NCBI GenBank assembly: GCA_964384375.1
Contig: CAYLLN010000001.1
Location: 62,001 to 126,000 of the forward strand
Length of the DNA stretch: 64,000 nt
Direction: 5' to 3'
Source: CAYLLN01 sp964384375
Lineage (GTDB): Bacteria > Planctomycetota > Planctomycetia > Pirellulales > Pirellulaceae
The notes below the pieces were generated by a model. It saw only the letters and a program-made list of their open reading frames with translations, was not told where the DNA came from and did not search any database. This document shows positions 17,585-26,681 of the stretch, in pieces; positions within the stretch are counted from its first letter, which is position 1; each line of letters starts with the position of its first letter. Position numbers and translations under genes: made by a program.

Positions 17585-18619
17585 TTAAATCGCAAACGTT
17601 GGCACCACGTTCACCTCCACCAGCCGCTCACCGCGGACGACCTCCAGCACCACTTCCTTCCCGGCCGGCAGGGCGGCGAGGACGCGGTGCAGGTCGTCGG
17701 TGCCGCCGATTAGCCGACCCGCCGCGGTGACGATAAAGTCGCCGGTGCGCACGCCGGCTTTTGCCGCGGCACCACCGGGAACGACCTCCGCCACCGCGAC
17801 GGCTTGATCGGAAAGTAGATCCAGCTCGCGCACCGTTCTGCGCGGCAGATCGACCGCGGCTGCCACAATGCCCAGCGACAGCCGCCGGACGCGGCCATGT
17901 TCGAGCAGTTCCCCCATCACCCAGCGGGCTGTTGTCGCCGGCACCGAGAAGCCCAGCCCCTGTGCCATCGCGATGATCGCCGTGTTGATCCCGACGACGC
18001 GCCCGCGGCTATCGACCAGCGGCCCGCCTGAGTTTCCCGGATTGAGTGGGGCGGTGTGCTGTACGACGCTCTCGATCAGCCTCCCTAGCTCGCTCCGCAT
18101 CGACCGACCGAGCGCCGAGACGACGCCGGTCGAAACGGTCGAGCGAAAGCCGAGCGGATGCCCCATCGCAATCACGAGCTGGCCGACTTGCAGCGTGTCG
18201 CTATCCCCCAGCTCCGCCTGCGGCAGCTCCTTGGCCGACAGCCTTAAGAGCGCGAGGTCCGTCGAGGGATCGTCGCCGATCAGTTTCGCATCGAGCGAAT
18301 CCCCTTCCTCGGTCTGCACGCGCAAACGCTCGCGCCCGCGAGCCACGTGACTGTTCGTCACCGCCAACCCGTCGGCAGCAATGATGAAGCCGCTCCCTTG
18401 CCCCCGCTCGCGATCGTCTGGCCTGCCGAAGACGCTGATGACCGCCGGTCCCACTTTCCTGACGACGCCAATGACCGCCTGCGAATAGGCGTCGAGCACG
18501 TCGGCGTCGTTCACCGCCGCGCTGCTTCCCGCTCCTCCGGCAGGCTCCGCTTCATCAGCCGGGCGGCCGCCGTCTCCGATTGTTCGATATCCAGGCACGT
18601 TTGCTTCCCCTTTGCTCAC
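17585..18619 (-). CDS. HtrA/DegP-like trypsin-type serine protease (S1C), no signal peptide
   Basis: A 344-residue protease with a complete catalytic triad: His91 (TNSHV), Asp121 (DLALL) and Ser197 in NPGNSGGP. One C-terminal PDZ domain (about 245-340) follows. Members usually degrade or refold damaged envelope proteins and carry a signal or membrane anchor. This protein begins with a polar 40-residue stretch and shows no signal peptide, suggesting a cytoplasmic form or a missed upstream start. It is convergent with the permease and stands alone. Confidence 0.88.
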   Translation of the reverse strand: MSKGEANVPGYRTIGDGGRPADEAEPAGGAGSSAAVNDADVLDAYSQAVIGVVRKVGPAVISVFGRPDDRERGQGSGFIIAADGLAVTNSHVARGRERLRVQTEEGDSLDAKLIGDDPSTDLALLRLSAKELPQAELGDSDTLQVGQLVIAMGHPLGFRSTVSTGVVSALGRSMRSELGRLIESVVQHTAPLNPGNSGGPLVDSRGRVVGINTAIIAMAQGLGFSVPATTARWVMGELLEHGRVRRLSLGIVAAAVDLPRRTVRELDLLSDQAVAVAEVVPGGAAAKAGVRTGDFIVTAAGRLIGGTDDLHRVLAALPAGKEVVLEVVRGERLVEVNVVPTFAI

Positions 18620-18924
18620 ATTCCCGCCGCTGGAATTCTACGGACGGCTGCCCGCGGTCAAGCGCCGGTCCCCTGATCAGCCGCTGGGACCGCCCCGAAG
18701 GCCCGATAACCGCCATAAAACGCATGTTTTTACGCTCCGCCCGGTGATGTGGCCAATTCGGACACTCCCGGCACACTGTTTGCGAAGTCGTGAAAAAGTT
18801 TGAGATATGTTTTCATTGGCACTCAAAAAAGTCTCTTGACGCTGTAGGCCGCTTCCGATACTAGAAGACAACGCGTAAACCCCGGGGTCTCACCGCGAAG
18901 TCGTCACCTACAGGATGGAGGTGA
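18620..18924. other. Divergent intergenic region
   Basis: About 305 bp between the HtrA-like gene and the 141-aa hypothetical. It contains the promoter candidate at 18836-18864 and a strong ribosome-binding site (GGAGG, 18917-18921). No repeat was seen. Confidence 0.5.
18836..18864 (+). promoter_or_regulatory. Sigma-70-like promoter candidate
   Basis: TTGACG (18836-18841, 5/6) with a weak -10: TACTAG at 17 nt or GATACT at 15 nt. It lies 61 nt before the ATG at 18925 and points into that gene. Confidence 0.4.
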
Positions 18925-19350
18925 ATGGTGAGTCCTTTTCCACATGCCATTAGCGCTATCGTTGTTTGCCTGGGTCTCAATCCTTCCGAGGATGTGGCCC
19001 GCGAGCGGGTTGACCTGATGGAGGTCAATCACTTCTATGACGAGCAAGGCAGGCTCGTCTTCGATCAGGTTATCTTCTACGACTGGGCCCCCGAGCACAG
19101 TCGCTACATGGTCCGGGCCTGGCGGCTGGTGAAAAATCCGTCGCAGCTTCCCGAACGCGACTGGCGCGACGGCGGCTTCCTCGCGGTTTGGCAAGACGGT
19201 GAAGTCCTCCGCCGCGTCCGCGCCGAGTCGATGCGCGAAAGCTGGACGCAGTACGATCCCGAACTCGTCGAGCGGGAGTACCTCCCCAAAGAGCGCCGCC
19301 GCGAATTGCGCGCGGTGAAGGTGGAGAAGGTCGCCAAAGTAGGCCCCTGA
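18925..19350 (+). CDS. Planctomycete-type hypothetical protein
   Basis: A 141-residue soluble, charged protein. After a short hydrophobic start (AISAIVVCLGL) comes the segment MEVNHFYDEQGRLVFDQVIFYDW, then an Arg-rich helical C-terminus (about 105-141). I do not recognise a characterised domain; the look is of a conserved, phylum-restricted protein. GGAGG lies 3 nt before the ATG, a rather short spacing, and an in-frame GTG one codon later has a better distance. Transcribed alone. Confidence 0.7.
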   Translation: MVSPFPHAISAIVVCLGLNPSEDVARERVDLMEVNHFYDEQGRLVFDQVIFYDWAPEHSRYMVRAWRLVKNPSQLPERDWRDGGFLAVWQDGEVLRRVRAESMRESWTQYDPELVEREYLPKERRRELRAVKVEKVAKVGP

Positions 19351-19391
19351 CGCAGGCATGGACCAGCGTTTCGGAACCGCAATCGGTTTGA

Positions 19392-19654
19392 GTGGCTGTG
19401 GTTGGTGTCAGCCAACCACGGCAGACGCGCAACCGATACTGCACTGGTCGAGCGACGTTTCCCCGAGGGCCATTCATGGCCCTTTCGCGCAATAGCCCTG
19501 CCATTCATGGCAGGGTGCTTTCCCACGCGACTCTTCGGGCTAAAGCCGCTGGAACACAAGCCCCGTGATCGGGCTGAAAAACAGAGTCGTCTCGCGCGCT
19601 TCGTAACCCGCCGTAAACGGCGGGCCTGGTAAGGCAAAGGGCCATGAATGGCCC
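19392..19654. repeat. Cluster of five hairpin repeats
   Basis: Successive perfect palindromes: GTGGTTGG..CCAACCAC (19398-19419), GGGCCATTCATGGCCC (19467-19482), CCCTGCCATTCATGGCAGGG (19496-19515), CCCGCCGTAAACGGCGGG (19607-19624) and GGGCCATGAATGGCCC (19639-19654). The last is the exact reverse complement of the second, so an inverted pair of 16-mers bounds a 188-bp segment (19467-19654). No open frame with protein-like composition lies inside. The cluster ends about 36 bp before the truncated nuclease gene. Confidence 0.8.
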
Positions 19655-19690
19655 TGGCCTGGTTGCTGCATTCAACGCTGGACAACCCGC

Positions 19691-20206
19691 GTCGCTGCAA
19701 CCGCTCTCGCCGACGAAAACGAACTCAAGGAAGCAATTGATCGCAAGGCAAAAGCAATCGCTCTCGCCCAACTCACCAAGTCAGGGCACGTTTACATTCT
19801 GTCGAATATTGGCTCATTCGGAGAAGGGATGTTCAAATTAGGGCTGACTCGGCGTCTCGATCCCTACGAACGCGTGGACGAACTTTGCGATGCTTCCGTT
19901 CCGTTTCCGTTCGATGTCCACGCGATTATCTACTGCGAAAATGCGCCCGAGTTGGAATGCAAGTTACATCGGCGATTTGCAGAACGTCGTGTAAACCTTG
20001 TGAATCTGCGACGCGAGTACTTTCACGTGACCTTGGATGAGATCATCGCGGCTGTTTCCGAGTTTCACGGTCAGATTACGTTCGTGAAATTACCGGAAGC
20101 AGCGGAGTATCGAGAGACGCTCGCAAAACGAAAGGCTGCCGCGGTTAATCCCGAATTGCTACTCGAACCACCGGCATGTCGCGTCCCAGAGTTCGCCCAC
20201 TCCTGA
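19691..20206 (+). pseudogene. 5'-truncated T5orf172/GIY-YIG-type nuclease (DUF4041-like C-terminus)
   Basis: From 19691 the reading frame is open and protein-like: a coiled-coil end (ADENELKEAIDRKAKAIALA), then GHVYILSNIGSFGEGMFKLGLTRRLDP, ASVPFPFDVHAII, and CKLHRRFAERRVNLVNLRREYFHV. These are the hallmarks of the T5orf172 domain, a GIY-YIG-like nuclease module usually preceded by a few hundred residues of DUF4041 coiled coil. Here no start codon precedes the homologous region in frame before the repeat cluster; the first ATG (19829) lies inside the GIY-YIG core. The gene is therefore probably a remnant cut at or near the repeats. A short product from 19829 (125 aa) is possible. Confidence 0.65.
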
Positions 20207-20243
20207 CGAGCACCATCGCCAACCTAGCAGTGTTCGGTTCGCT

Positions 20244-20265
20244 GGCCCCGACGGAGTCGGGGGCC
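20244..20265. repeat. GGCCCCGAC hairpin
   Basis: Near-perfect GC-rich hairpin with 3-nt loop, 38 bp after the nuclease remnant. No T-run follows directly, so terminator activity is uncertain. Confidence 0.5.
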
Positions 20266-20662
20266 TACTTTGGCGATTTTGTAACAAGTTGCCAGTTTGA
20301 TGAAATAATTTTGTCCACTTGCGCATCGTAGCTTTAGCGGCGGTGTGCGTTCGCGCCACTGGCATCCGCTCGATCTTTGAAAAACTGGTGAATGGGACAA
20401 GGCGGGATGCCTGGGGAGGCGGGCTAGCTCAGCGAGGACCGGCTGGCTGCATCCCAGGTTCGAGCAACCCCGTCATGCCGGCCTTGAAGGAGTTGGCGGG
20501 GCCGGCGATTCATAGAATTCATACTGGGGGCATGAATTCGGAGAGAGGCGAATGACGCAAGTGCCTTGCAGGCAACTGTTTGTGGCTATGACTGTTCTTC
20601 GTAAACGATGACAAGTGGCGAAAAGTATGAATAGTGGCGAGAAGTCGAGGCTGGGGCAGTTA

Positions 20663-20690
20663 GGACCGCGATCACTGGTCGCGGCTTTGG
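20663..20690. repeat. GGACCGCGA-TCGCGG repeat, copy 1
   Basis: Hairpin around CCGCGATCACTGGTCGCGG followed by CTTTGG. It is almost the same as 20846-20872 and similar to 57391-57411. Confidence 0.7.
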
Positions 20691-20845
20691 TCGGTTAGGC
20701 GTTAACGTGCATAACTTGCATACGTGCATAACGGCGATTTTGCAGGTAAGTGGTTTCTGGGAAATGACTTAAGCTCGAACATCGCCGGATATCGACTTTT
20801 TTCACGACGAACGCGTAGGGCCAGGGTGGGAGTTCGCCCATTGAA

Positions 20846-20872
20846 GGACCGCGACCACTGGTCGCGGCTTTG
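20846..20872. repeat. GGACCGCGA-TCGCGG repeat, copy 2
   Basis: CCGCGACCA-c-TGGTCGCGG is a perfect 9-bp inverted repeat followed by CTTTG, second copy 183 bp after the first. Confidence 0.7.
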
Positions 20873-20988
20873 TTGTGCGACTGTTCGTCGCAGCTTTGGT
20901 GTACGAACTGGGGGTGGTTTCTTGCTTGCGATGCCTGGGAGGGCGATGATGTGGCAACGCTATCTCTCCCTTGCGACCGGATGCCACC

Positions 20989-21888
20989 ATGATCGACCGC
21001 GCCGATTTGCTCAAAAAGTTCCGCGCCACGCCGGGCAAGAAGTTCCGCCTGAAGGAGCACGATCCCAGCTGGGAAGGGGACGACGAGGTGCCGAAGGCAG
21101 ATCGGAAGAAATTCGCCACCGATTTGCTCACCGAGGATGTGACGGCACTGGCGACCGCGCAGGAGCTGCTCTATGCCGACGACTCGTGGTCGCTGCTCGT
21201 GATCTTTCAGGCGATGGACGCGGCAGGGAAGGACGGCACGATCAAGCACGTGATGTCGGGGGTGAATCCGCAGGGGGTGCAGGTCTATTCGTTCAAGCAT
21301 CCGTCGGCCGAGGAGCTCGATCACAACTTCCTCTGGCGGTGCATGAAGTGTTTGCCCGAGCGGGGGCGGATCGGCATCTTCAACCGCTCCTATTACGAGG
21401 AGGTGCTGATCGTCAAAGTGCATCCGGAGTTGATCGCTTCGCAGCGCGTTCCCGATGCCGATCCCGCTAATCCCAAGTTCTGGCAAGGGCGGTACGACGA
21501 CATCAACGCCTTCGAGGAGCATCTGTCGCGCAACGGCACGGCGATCGTGAAGTTTTTCCTGAACGTCTCGCGCGACGAGCAGCGGCAGAGGTTTCTCGAC
21601 CGGATCAACAAGGCGGACAAGCACTGGAAGTTTTCGGCGGGCGACGTGGCCGAGCGCGAGCACTGGGACGAATACATGGAGGCCTACGAGCAGTGCATCG
21701 AGGCGACGAGCACGAAGTGGGCGCCGTGGTACGTGGTGCCGGCCGATCACAAGTGGGTGACGCGGGCGGTCGTCGCGGCGATCCTGACCGAGCGGATCAA
21801 ATCGCTCGATCTCACATGGCCGAAAGTGACCGACGCACAGAAGCGGGCGATTGCGGAGTCGAAGCTGAAGCTGGAGCGGGAAAGCTAG
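20989..21888 (+). CDS. ppk2: Polyphosphate kinase 2 family protein
   Basis: A 299-residue cytoplasmic enzyme of the PPK2 family, which transfers phosphate between polyphosphate and nucleotides. The P-loop reads FQAMDAAGKDGTIKHV (Walker A, about residues 71-86). The Walker B/lid region is GRIGIFNRSYYEEVLIVKVHPE, and the C-terminal WAPWYVVPADHKWVTR motif is typical. One PPK2 domain suggests class I or III; substrate preference (ADP or AMP) cannot be assigned. The ATG at 20989 fits family starts better than an in-frame TTG 18 nt upstream. No operon partner. Confidence 0.93.
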   Translation: MIDRADLLKKFRATPGKKFRLKEHDPSWEGDDEVPKADRKKFATDLLTEDVTALATAQELLYADDSWSLLVIFQAMDAAGKDGTIKHVMSGVNPQGVQVYSFKHPSAEELDHNFLWRCMKCLPERGRIGIFNRSYYEEVLIVKVHPELIASQRVPDADPANPKFWQGRYDDINAFEEHLSRNGTAIVKFFLNVSRDEQRQRFLDRINKADKHWKFSAGDVAEREHWDEYMEAYEQCIEATSTKWAPWYVVPADHKWVTRAVVAAILTERIKSLDLTWPKVTDAQKRAIAESKLKLERES

Positions 21889-22003
21889 TTGGCGGGTAGC
21901 TGAACTCGCCGGATTTCAGGCTGCGTCCCACATATGTACTGAACCAAGACGGACGCGGTGTCCGCAGTCCCGCAGACTGGCTGGCACGCTGGCCCGAGGC
22001 GTA

Positions 22004-22246
22004 ATGATTATGCTACGAATCGTCCTGTTGGTTATCGGTATCCTATCGGCAATGCCAGCGTTGCTGCTGGTCATGGCGGGAATTTTGGGGCTTGCTGGAA
22101 TTTTGGCGGACGTTGGCCCAGCTGAAAATCGCAAAATTGGCTTGCAGGCTCTTTATTATGCCGCTCCATTCGTTGCTGTTTCACTGACATTCATTGCCTT
22201 GTCCTTCTTCACAACAGGAAAGCACGAAAACGGGAGTGGAAACTGA
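22004..22246 (+). CDS. Small two-helix membrane protein, unknown
   Basis: 80 residues with two hydrophobic segments (about 4-36, LRIVLLVIGILSAMPALLLVMAGILGL region, and about 48-68) joined by a polar turn, then a short charged tail. GAGG lies 5 nt before the ATG. I recognise no family. Codon use is less GC-rich than its neighbours. Confidence 0.5.
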   Translation: MIMLRIVLLVIGILSAMPALLLVMAGILGLAGILADVGPAENRKIGLQALYYAAPFVAVSLTFIALSFFTTGKHENGSGN

Positions 22247-22433
22247 GCCGTATGCACGAGGCAAGCTGGATCTAATAACAAGCTGGATTGGAGAACAATG
22301 CGATGAACCGAAGTCGCGGAACTGGGCGGTGCGGCTTTGCAATGGACAATCAGCTCCCGCGACTCAGTTATTGCTCCACCGTTCGCCCGAATTCTGCCGA
22401 TTTCGGCTACCGAAGTAATCTCTTTCTCCCTGC

Positions 22434-23225
22434 ATGTTCCACCTCGCCGCCTTCGTCGCCCTCTCGATCGGGCTCCATTTCCTATTCCAGACGGCGGACC
22501 GCTGGTTCCCGCGTGAGGAGCCGGCGGATGTTTCGGATTGGCCAGCCGACATGCTGTCCGCGGTTGCTCGGCGGGCCAACTTCTGGGGAACGCTCGCCGC
22601 CTTCGCATCGTTCCTGGTGCTGTTGCCGGGATGGATTGCCCTCAGCTACTGGATCGACTTCCGCTTCTTGCCGGCGATGGAGCCGGGCGATTTCCTCGCC
22701 ATCCCGCTGCAATGGGGACGCTGGATTCGTGGCGCGGTCGCTGCCTATGTGGTCGCCGCGCTCGTCGCGATGTGGGTGATGCGACTGGCGTTCTGCTGGC
22801 GGTACGACCTGATGATGGCGGCGGGGAACCAGGCCTACGGCTTTAGCGCCCGGCGGTTCTTTTACTGGACACTCGTCTGGATGCTGCCGTTTTGCTTGGA
22901 GTACGAACTGCACTCGATCGGCTGGTGTGCCCACTTTCAGGCGAAGCAACTTGGCATTCACCAGGGGCTGTTCGATCCCGTGCAAGAACACGCTTACGCA
23001 AACCTCATGAAGATCGAACTCGTGCAACCCTACACCGAGAACCGCGCCGAGATCGGCCGGAGCCCGGAATTCCGGCTGGCGTTCAAGGATGGTTTCGTGC
23101 TCACGGACGTGCCGTGGATGCTGCCGTGGGATGCACAAGGGAAGACGCGAAAGTGGCCGGAGGTGAGCCAGTTTGTGAGCGGGCAGTCCGGAATGCCAAC
23201 GAGTGTCGTTGGGAAGATCGAGTAA
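22434..23225 (+). CDS. Multi-pass membrane protein, unknown
   Basis: 263 residues with about four transmembrane segments: 1-18, about 48-75 (TLAAFASFLVLLPGWIALSYW), about 98-122 (GAVAAYVVAALVAMWVMRLAF) and about 140-157. A soluble C-terminal third (about 165-263) follows. I do not recognise the family. It converges with the ygiQ-like gene, with 0-1 bp between the two stop codons, so 3' ends must overlap in the transcripts. The ATG at 22434 gives a typical hydrophobic start, but no good ribosome-binding site is visible. Confidence 0.65.
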   Translation: MFHLAAFVALSIGLHFLFQTADRWFPREEPADVSDWPADMLSAVARRANFWGTLAAFASFLVLLPGWIALSYWIDFRFLPAMEPGDFLAIPLQWGRWIRGAVAAYVVAALVAMWVMRLAFCWRYDLMMAAGNQAYGFSARRFFYWTLVWMLPFCLEYELHSIGWCAHFQAKQLGIHQGLFDPVQEHAYANLMKIELVQPYTENRAEIGRSPEFRLAFKDGFVLTDVPWMLPWDAQGKTRKWPEVSQFVSGQSGMPTSVVGKIE

Positions 23226-25409
23226 CTACCCCTTCGGCCGATAACCTTTGCCTGGCTTGTGGCGCGATTGCTTGTTGCCTTTGACGGGCTTTCCCTTGGT
23301 TCCAGCACCCGTTCCCGGCGGCGTGTGAACGTAGTTCCCGGCGAAACGCTGGTTGGCGTCGTCGCGCCGCTTTTGCAGAGCCTCCTTCGGCGGATGCGAT
23401 GGAATCAGCGAGTCACATCCGTCGCCGATCAGGTCGGTCCGTTTGGCTCGTTGCAAGGCCTCGCGAACTTCGAAGTAGTTTTCGGGCTTGAAGAACTGCA
23501 TCAGGGCCCGCTGCAGCTTGCGGTCCTTGAGCTGCTTGGCGATATAGACCGGCTTCTTCGTGAACGGGTCGATGCCGGTGTAGTACATCGCCGTCGCCAC
23601 GTCGAACGGGGCGGGGATGAAGTCCTGCACCTGGTCGGGCTTGTAGCCGTTTTGTTTGAGGAACACGGCGAGGTTGATCATCGCGTCTAGGTCGCTCGCC
23701 GGGTGGCTCGCGATGAAATAGGGGACGATAAATTGCTGCTTCCCGGCCCGCTTCGATTCGCGTTTGAAGACTTCGGTGAATTGCTCGAAGTCGTCGTTCG
23801 ACGGCTTGCGCATCTTCATCAGCACGTCAGGATCGGTATGTTCTGGAGCAACCTTCAGATGACCGCCGACGTGGTGCTGCACGAGGTCGCGCATGTACTC
23901 CGGCGAACGGCGGGCCAGGTCCATCCGAATGCCGCTGGCGACAAGCACTTTTTTAATGCCCGGCGTTTCGCGAGCTTCCTTCATGAGCTGCACGAGCGGG
24001 CCGTGGTCGGTTCCCAGCAGCTTGCAGATCGTCGGATGCACGCACGACTGCCGCCGGCAAACGGCTTCGACCTCTGGCTGCGTGCATTTCATCTCGTACA
24101 TATTGGCGGTTGGGCCGCCGATGTCGCTGATGGTCCCTTTGAACTTGGGATCGGTCCCCATCTGCTCGATTTCGGACAGAACCGACTGCTTGCTCCGCGA
24201 CTGGATCGTCCGCCCCTGATGCGTCGTGATCGAGCAGAACGTGCAGCCGCCGAAGCAGCCCCGCATGATCGTGATCGAATCCTTGATCATGCCGAACGCA
24301 GGAATCGGCTCGCGGTACGACAGGTGCGGCCGCCGCGTGTACGGCAGCGAATAGATCGCGTCCATCGACGCTTGCGAAATCGGGAATGCCGGCGGATTGG
24401 CCACCACCGCCTGCCGGTCGTGCCACTGTACGAGCCGCTTCGCGTTGTAGGGGTTCGTCTCGTTGTGGATGATCTTCGTCGCCTCGGCGAAGGCGAGTTT
24501 GTCGGTGGAAACCTGGTCGAAGGTAGGAAGCGTTATTGTGCTGGAATCAGTTGGTGGTTGTTCACTCGCTCCCAGGCAATACGCCACGCCACGCATATCG
24601 CGGAGTTCTTTCACCGATTCCCCCTTGTCCAGCCGCTGGGCGATTTCGAGGATCGCTTCTTCGCCCATGCCGAACACGACGAGGTCCGCCTTGCAATCGA
24701 GCAGGATCGACTTGCGGACTTTGTCCGACCAGTAGTCGTAGTGCGCGAGCCGCCGCAGCGACGCTTCGACGCCCCCGGCAATGACCGGCACGCCGGGGAA
24801 GGCTTCGCGGGCTCGCTGGCAATAGCTGAGCGTTGCCCGGTCGGGTCGCAGGCCAATGCGTCCGCCGGGCGAATAGGCGTCGGCGTTACGAATCTTCTTG
24901 TTCGCCGTGTAGTGGTTGATCATCGAGTCCATGTTCCCGGCACTGATGCCGAAGAACAGCCGCGGCCGGCCGAACCGCCGCCAGTCATCGACCTTCCGCC
25001 AATCGGGCTGGCTGACGATACCGACGCGAAAGCCGGCAGCTTCGAGAACGCGGCCGAGGATGGCCATCGCAAAGCTGGGATGGTCGATGTAGGCGTCGCC
25101 CGTAACGATGACCACATCGAGTTCGTCCCAGCCGCGGCGGCGGGCCTCGTCCATCGTCATCGGCAATGCCGTTGGGGTGGCCGCGTTTCCTGGGGGGGCT
25201 GTGTTCGGCGCAGCCGCCCACGGCTGATCCGCTTTCAATTGCCGTGGTTCGCTGCGCGATCCACAGCCACCCACATTGCTACCCGGCAAAGATTCCAACA
25301 GCCGCCCTAATCGCCCGGCATTGGGATTGAACGTGGGCAAAGACAATTCGTGCCCGGACATAGCAGTAGAAGCGCGGCCGAATCTTCTCGGCGGCGGACG
25401 AACATTCAC
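23226..25409 (-). CDS. ygiQ: YgiQ-family radical SAM protein
   Basis: A 727-residue protein, close to the family's usual size. It has the N-terminal cobalamin-like UPF0313 region (GWDELDVVIVTGDAYIDHPSF, from about residue 92), the radical-SAM cluster site CFGGCTFC (CxxxCxxC) and a C-terminal DUF3362 segment ending in a Lys/Gly-rich tail. The reaction is unknown. The first 80 codons after the GTG at 25409 look non-homologous, and codons around 25274-25245 translate a dispersed hairpin repeat. The true start may be the TTG at 25166 or ATG at 25160, just before the conserved region. Confidence 0.88.
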   Translation of the reverse strand: MNVRPPPRRFGRASTAMSGHELSLPTFNPNAGRLGRLLESLPGSNVGGCGSRSEPRQLKADQPWAAAPNTAPPGNAATPTALPMTMDEARRRGWDELDVVIVTGDAYIDHPSFAMAILGRVLEAAGFRVGIVSQPDWRKVDDWRRFGRPRLFFGISAGNMDSMINHYTANKKIRNADAYSPGGRIGLRPDRATLSYCQRAREAFPGVPVIAGGVEASLRRLAHYDYWSDKVRKSILLDCKADLVVFGMGEEAILEIAQRLDKGESVKELRDMRGVAYCLGASEQPPTDSSTITLPTFDQVSTDKLAFAEATKIIHNETNPYNAKRLVQWHDRQAVVANPPAFPISQASMDAIYSLPYTRRPHLSYREPIPAFGMIKDSITIMRGCFGGCTFCSITTHQGRTIQSRSKQSVLSEIEQMGTDPKFKGTISDIGGPTANMYEMKCTQPEVEAVCRRQSCVHPTICKLLGTDHGPLVQLMKEARETPGIKKVLVASGIRMDLARRSPEYMRDLVQHHVGGHLKVAPEHTDPDVLMKMRKPSNDDFEQFTEVFKRESKRAGKQQFIVPYFIASHPASDLDAMINLAVFLKQNGYKPDQVQDFIPAPFDVATAMYYTGIDPFTKKPVYIAKQLKDRKLQRALMQFFKPENYFEVREALQRAKRTDLIGDGCDSLIPSHPPKEALQKRRDDANQRFAGNYVHTPPGTGAGTKGKPVKGNKQSRHKPGKGYRPKG
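25245..25274. repeat. Dispersed hairpin repeat copy within the 5' part of ygiQ
   Basis: GTGGTTCGCTGCGCGATCCACAGCCACCCA matches the element at 6532-6561 except for a few bases. It lies either in a poorly conserved N-terminal extension or in the leader of ygiQ. Confidence 0.65.
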
Positions 25410-25647
25410 GATGTGAGAAGGATCTACTCCCGCCGAGGAATCCGCGAGGCATCTTGCCGCCGCTCGCTCCTGGGGGCACTGGTGACATCATTCTAACAGC
25501 ATCTGCCCATGTTCGCCCAGGGAACCTGACCGCATTCCGCTCAGACCTGCTCTGCCCTTCAGTTGCGTCCCTCCAGCAACATTGGTTCGCGGTTAATTTG
25601 CGTTTTGCAATGCGGTTGAAGGCGAACAATCCCATTGGAGAAAAACC

Positions 25648-26637
25648 ATGAACGCTCGCCGACTCATTCTGTTCTGGGCAATTGTCGCTATCGGCTGGGG
25701 AACCCTGGTAAAGGCCGACGATCCCAAGCTGCTGGCGACACTCACCGGCCATACGGATGTGGTGTATGCGGTGGCCTTTTCGCCCGACCAGAAGCTGCTG
25801 GCCTCAGGTAGTCAGGATCAGACGATCAAGCTCTGGGACGTTGCCACGGGCAAGGAAACGAAGTCCCTCGTCGGACACACGTCCTGGGTGGCCGGCGTGG
25901 CGTTTCTGCCGGATGGAATGAGCCTGATTTCGCTGGGAGCGACGGGCGAAGTGAAGCGATGGGATCTGATCACGGGCAAAGAAGCCGCAACGAAATTCGC
26001 GGGGCACACACAGCTTGGGTTTGCAACGGCGTTATCCGCCGATGGAAAGCACCTAGCAACGAGCGGAATTGACGTACTCACCAGCACGATCAAGCTGTGG
26101 GACCCCGCAACCGGCATGTTGATCGCGACGCTCGAAGGGCACACCAACTTTGTTTCAGGGCTGGCATTCTCCGCCAGCGGCAAGCAACTCGCCTCGTCGA
26201 GTCAGGATGGGACGATCAAAATGTGGGACGTAGCGACCGGCAAACAGCTCACAACGCTTGTCGGTCATACTGATCGCGTGACCAGCGTCGCATTTGCACC
26301 GGACGAAAAATCGGTCGCATCAATCGGCTTTGACGGCAGCGTGAAGCTGTGGGATCTGGCCACCGGTAAGGAGCGAGTGGCGCTCGTCGGTCACACGCTC
26401 GCAGGATTGACAATCGCCTTTCACCCGGACGGAGTGCAGCTGGCTACCGGCTCGGTCGCGGTGGCTGCCGTTCAAGGGGAAGTGAAGTTGTGGGATGTTG
26501 CCAGCGGCAAAGAACTCACCACGATTCGCGGTCAGACGGGTTCGGTCTTTTCGATTCGATATAGCCCCGACGGCAAGCGCCTCGCCGTGGCATCCGGTGA
26601 TAACCTGGTGCGGCTGTGGAACCTGTCCGGCGAATGA
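25648..26637 (+). CDS. Secreted WD40-repeat beta-propeller protein
   Basis: 329 residues: an N-terminal signal peptide (1-23, ending near VKADD), then seven WD40 repeats (each GHT...SPDG...LWDVATGK), enough for one closed seven-bladed propeller. The whole mature protein is propeller, so it is a scaffold or binding module with no catalytic motif. GGAG lies 6-7 nt before the ATG. Repeats are very similar to one another, as in recently expanded planctomycete WD40 proteins. The chaperone/protease-like gene downstream has its own promoter. Confidence 0.88.
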   Translation: MNARRLILFWAIVAIGWGTLVKADDPKLLATLTGHTDVVYAVAFSPDQKLLASGSQDQTIKLWDVATGKETKSLVGHTSWVAGVAFLPDGMSLISLGATGEVKRWDLITGKEAATKFAGHTQLGFATALSADGKHLATSGIDVLTSTIKLWDPATGMLIATLEGHTNFVSGLAFSASGKQLASSSQDGTIKMWDVATGKQLTTLVGHTDRVTSVAFAPDEKSVASIGFDGSVKLWDLATGKERVALVGHTLAGLTIAFHPDGVQLATGSVAVAAVQGEVKLWDVASGKELTTIRGQTGSVFSIRYSPDGKRLAVASGDNLVRLWNLSGE

Positions 26638-26681
26638 CGAGAAACTCCTGCGGCGATTCCTGAGGATTCATCAAAATATGA

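Larger units (their letters stand above)
20207..20988. other. Long intergenic region with hairpin repeats
   Basis: About 780 bp without a convincing gene. It holds a hairpin GGCCCCGAC-gga-GTCGGGGGCC (20244-20265), possibly ending the upstream remnant, and two copies of the GACCGCGAYCACTGGTCGCGG repeat. The middle (20290-20650) shows no clear coding or RNA signal. Confidence 0.6.

Noticed and set aside
19392..19654. CRISPR-like repeats
   Set aside because: The palindromes differ in sequence and spacing, with no uniform repeat or spacer length and no cas genes.
20419..20480. tRNA-like stretch (GGGCTAGCTCAG ... GGTTCGAGCAACCCCG)
   Set aside because: It has D-arm-like and T-loop-like words, but acceptor, anticodon and T stems do not pair, so it is not a functional tRNA; at most a degenerate fragment or chance.
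23703..25310. Long + strand open frame opposite ygiQ
   Set aside because: Same antisense effect; ygiQ is clearly conserved, and the shadow is Arg/Val/Asp-rich low-complexity.
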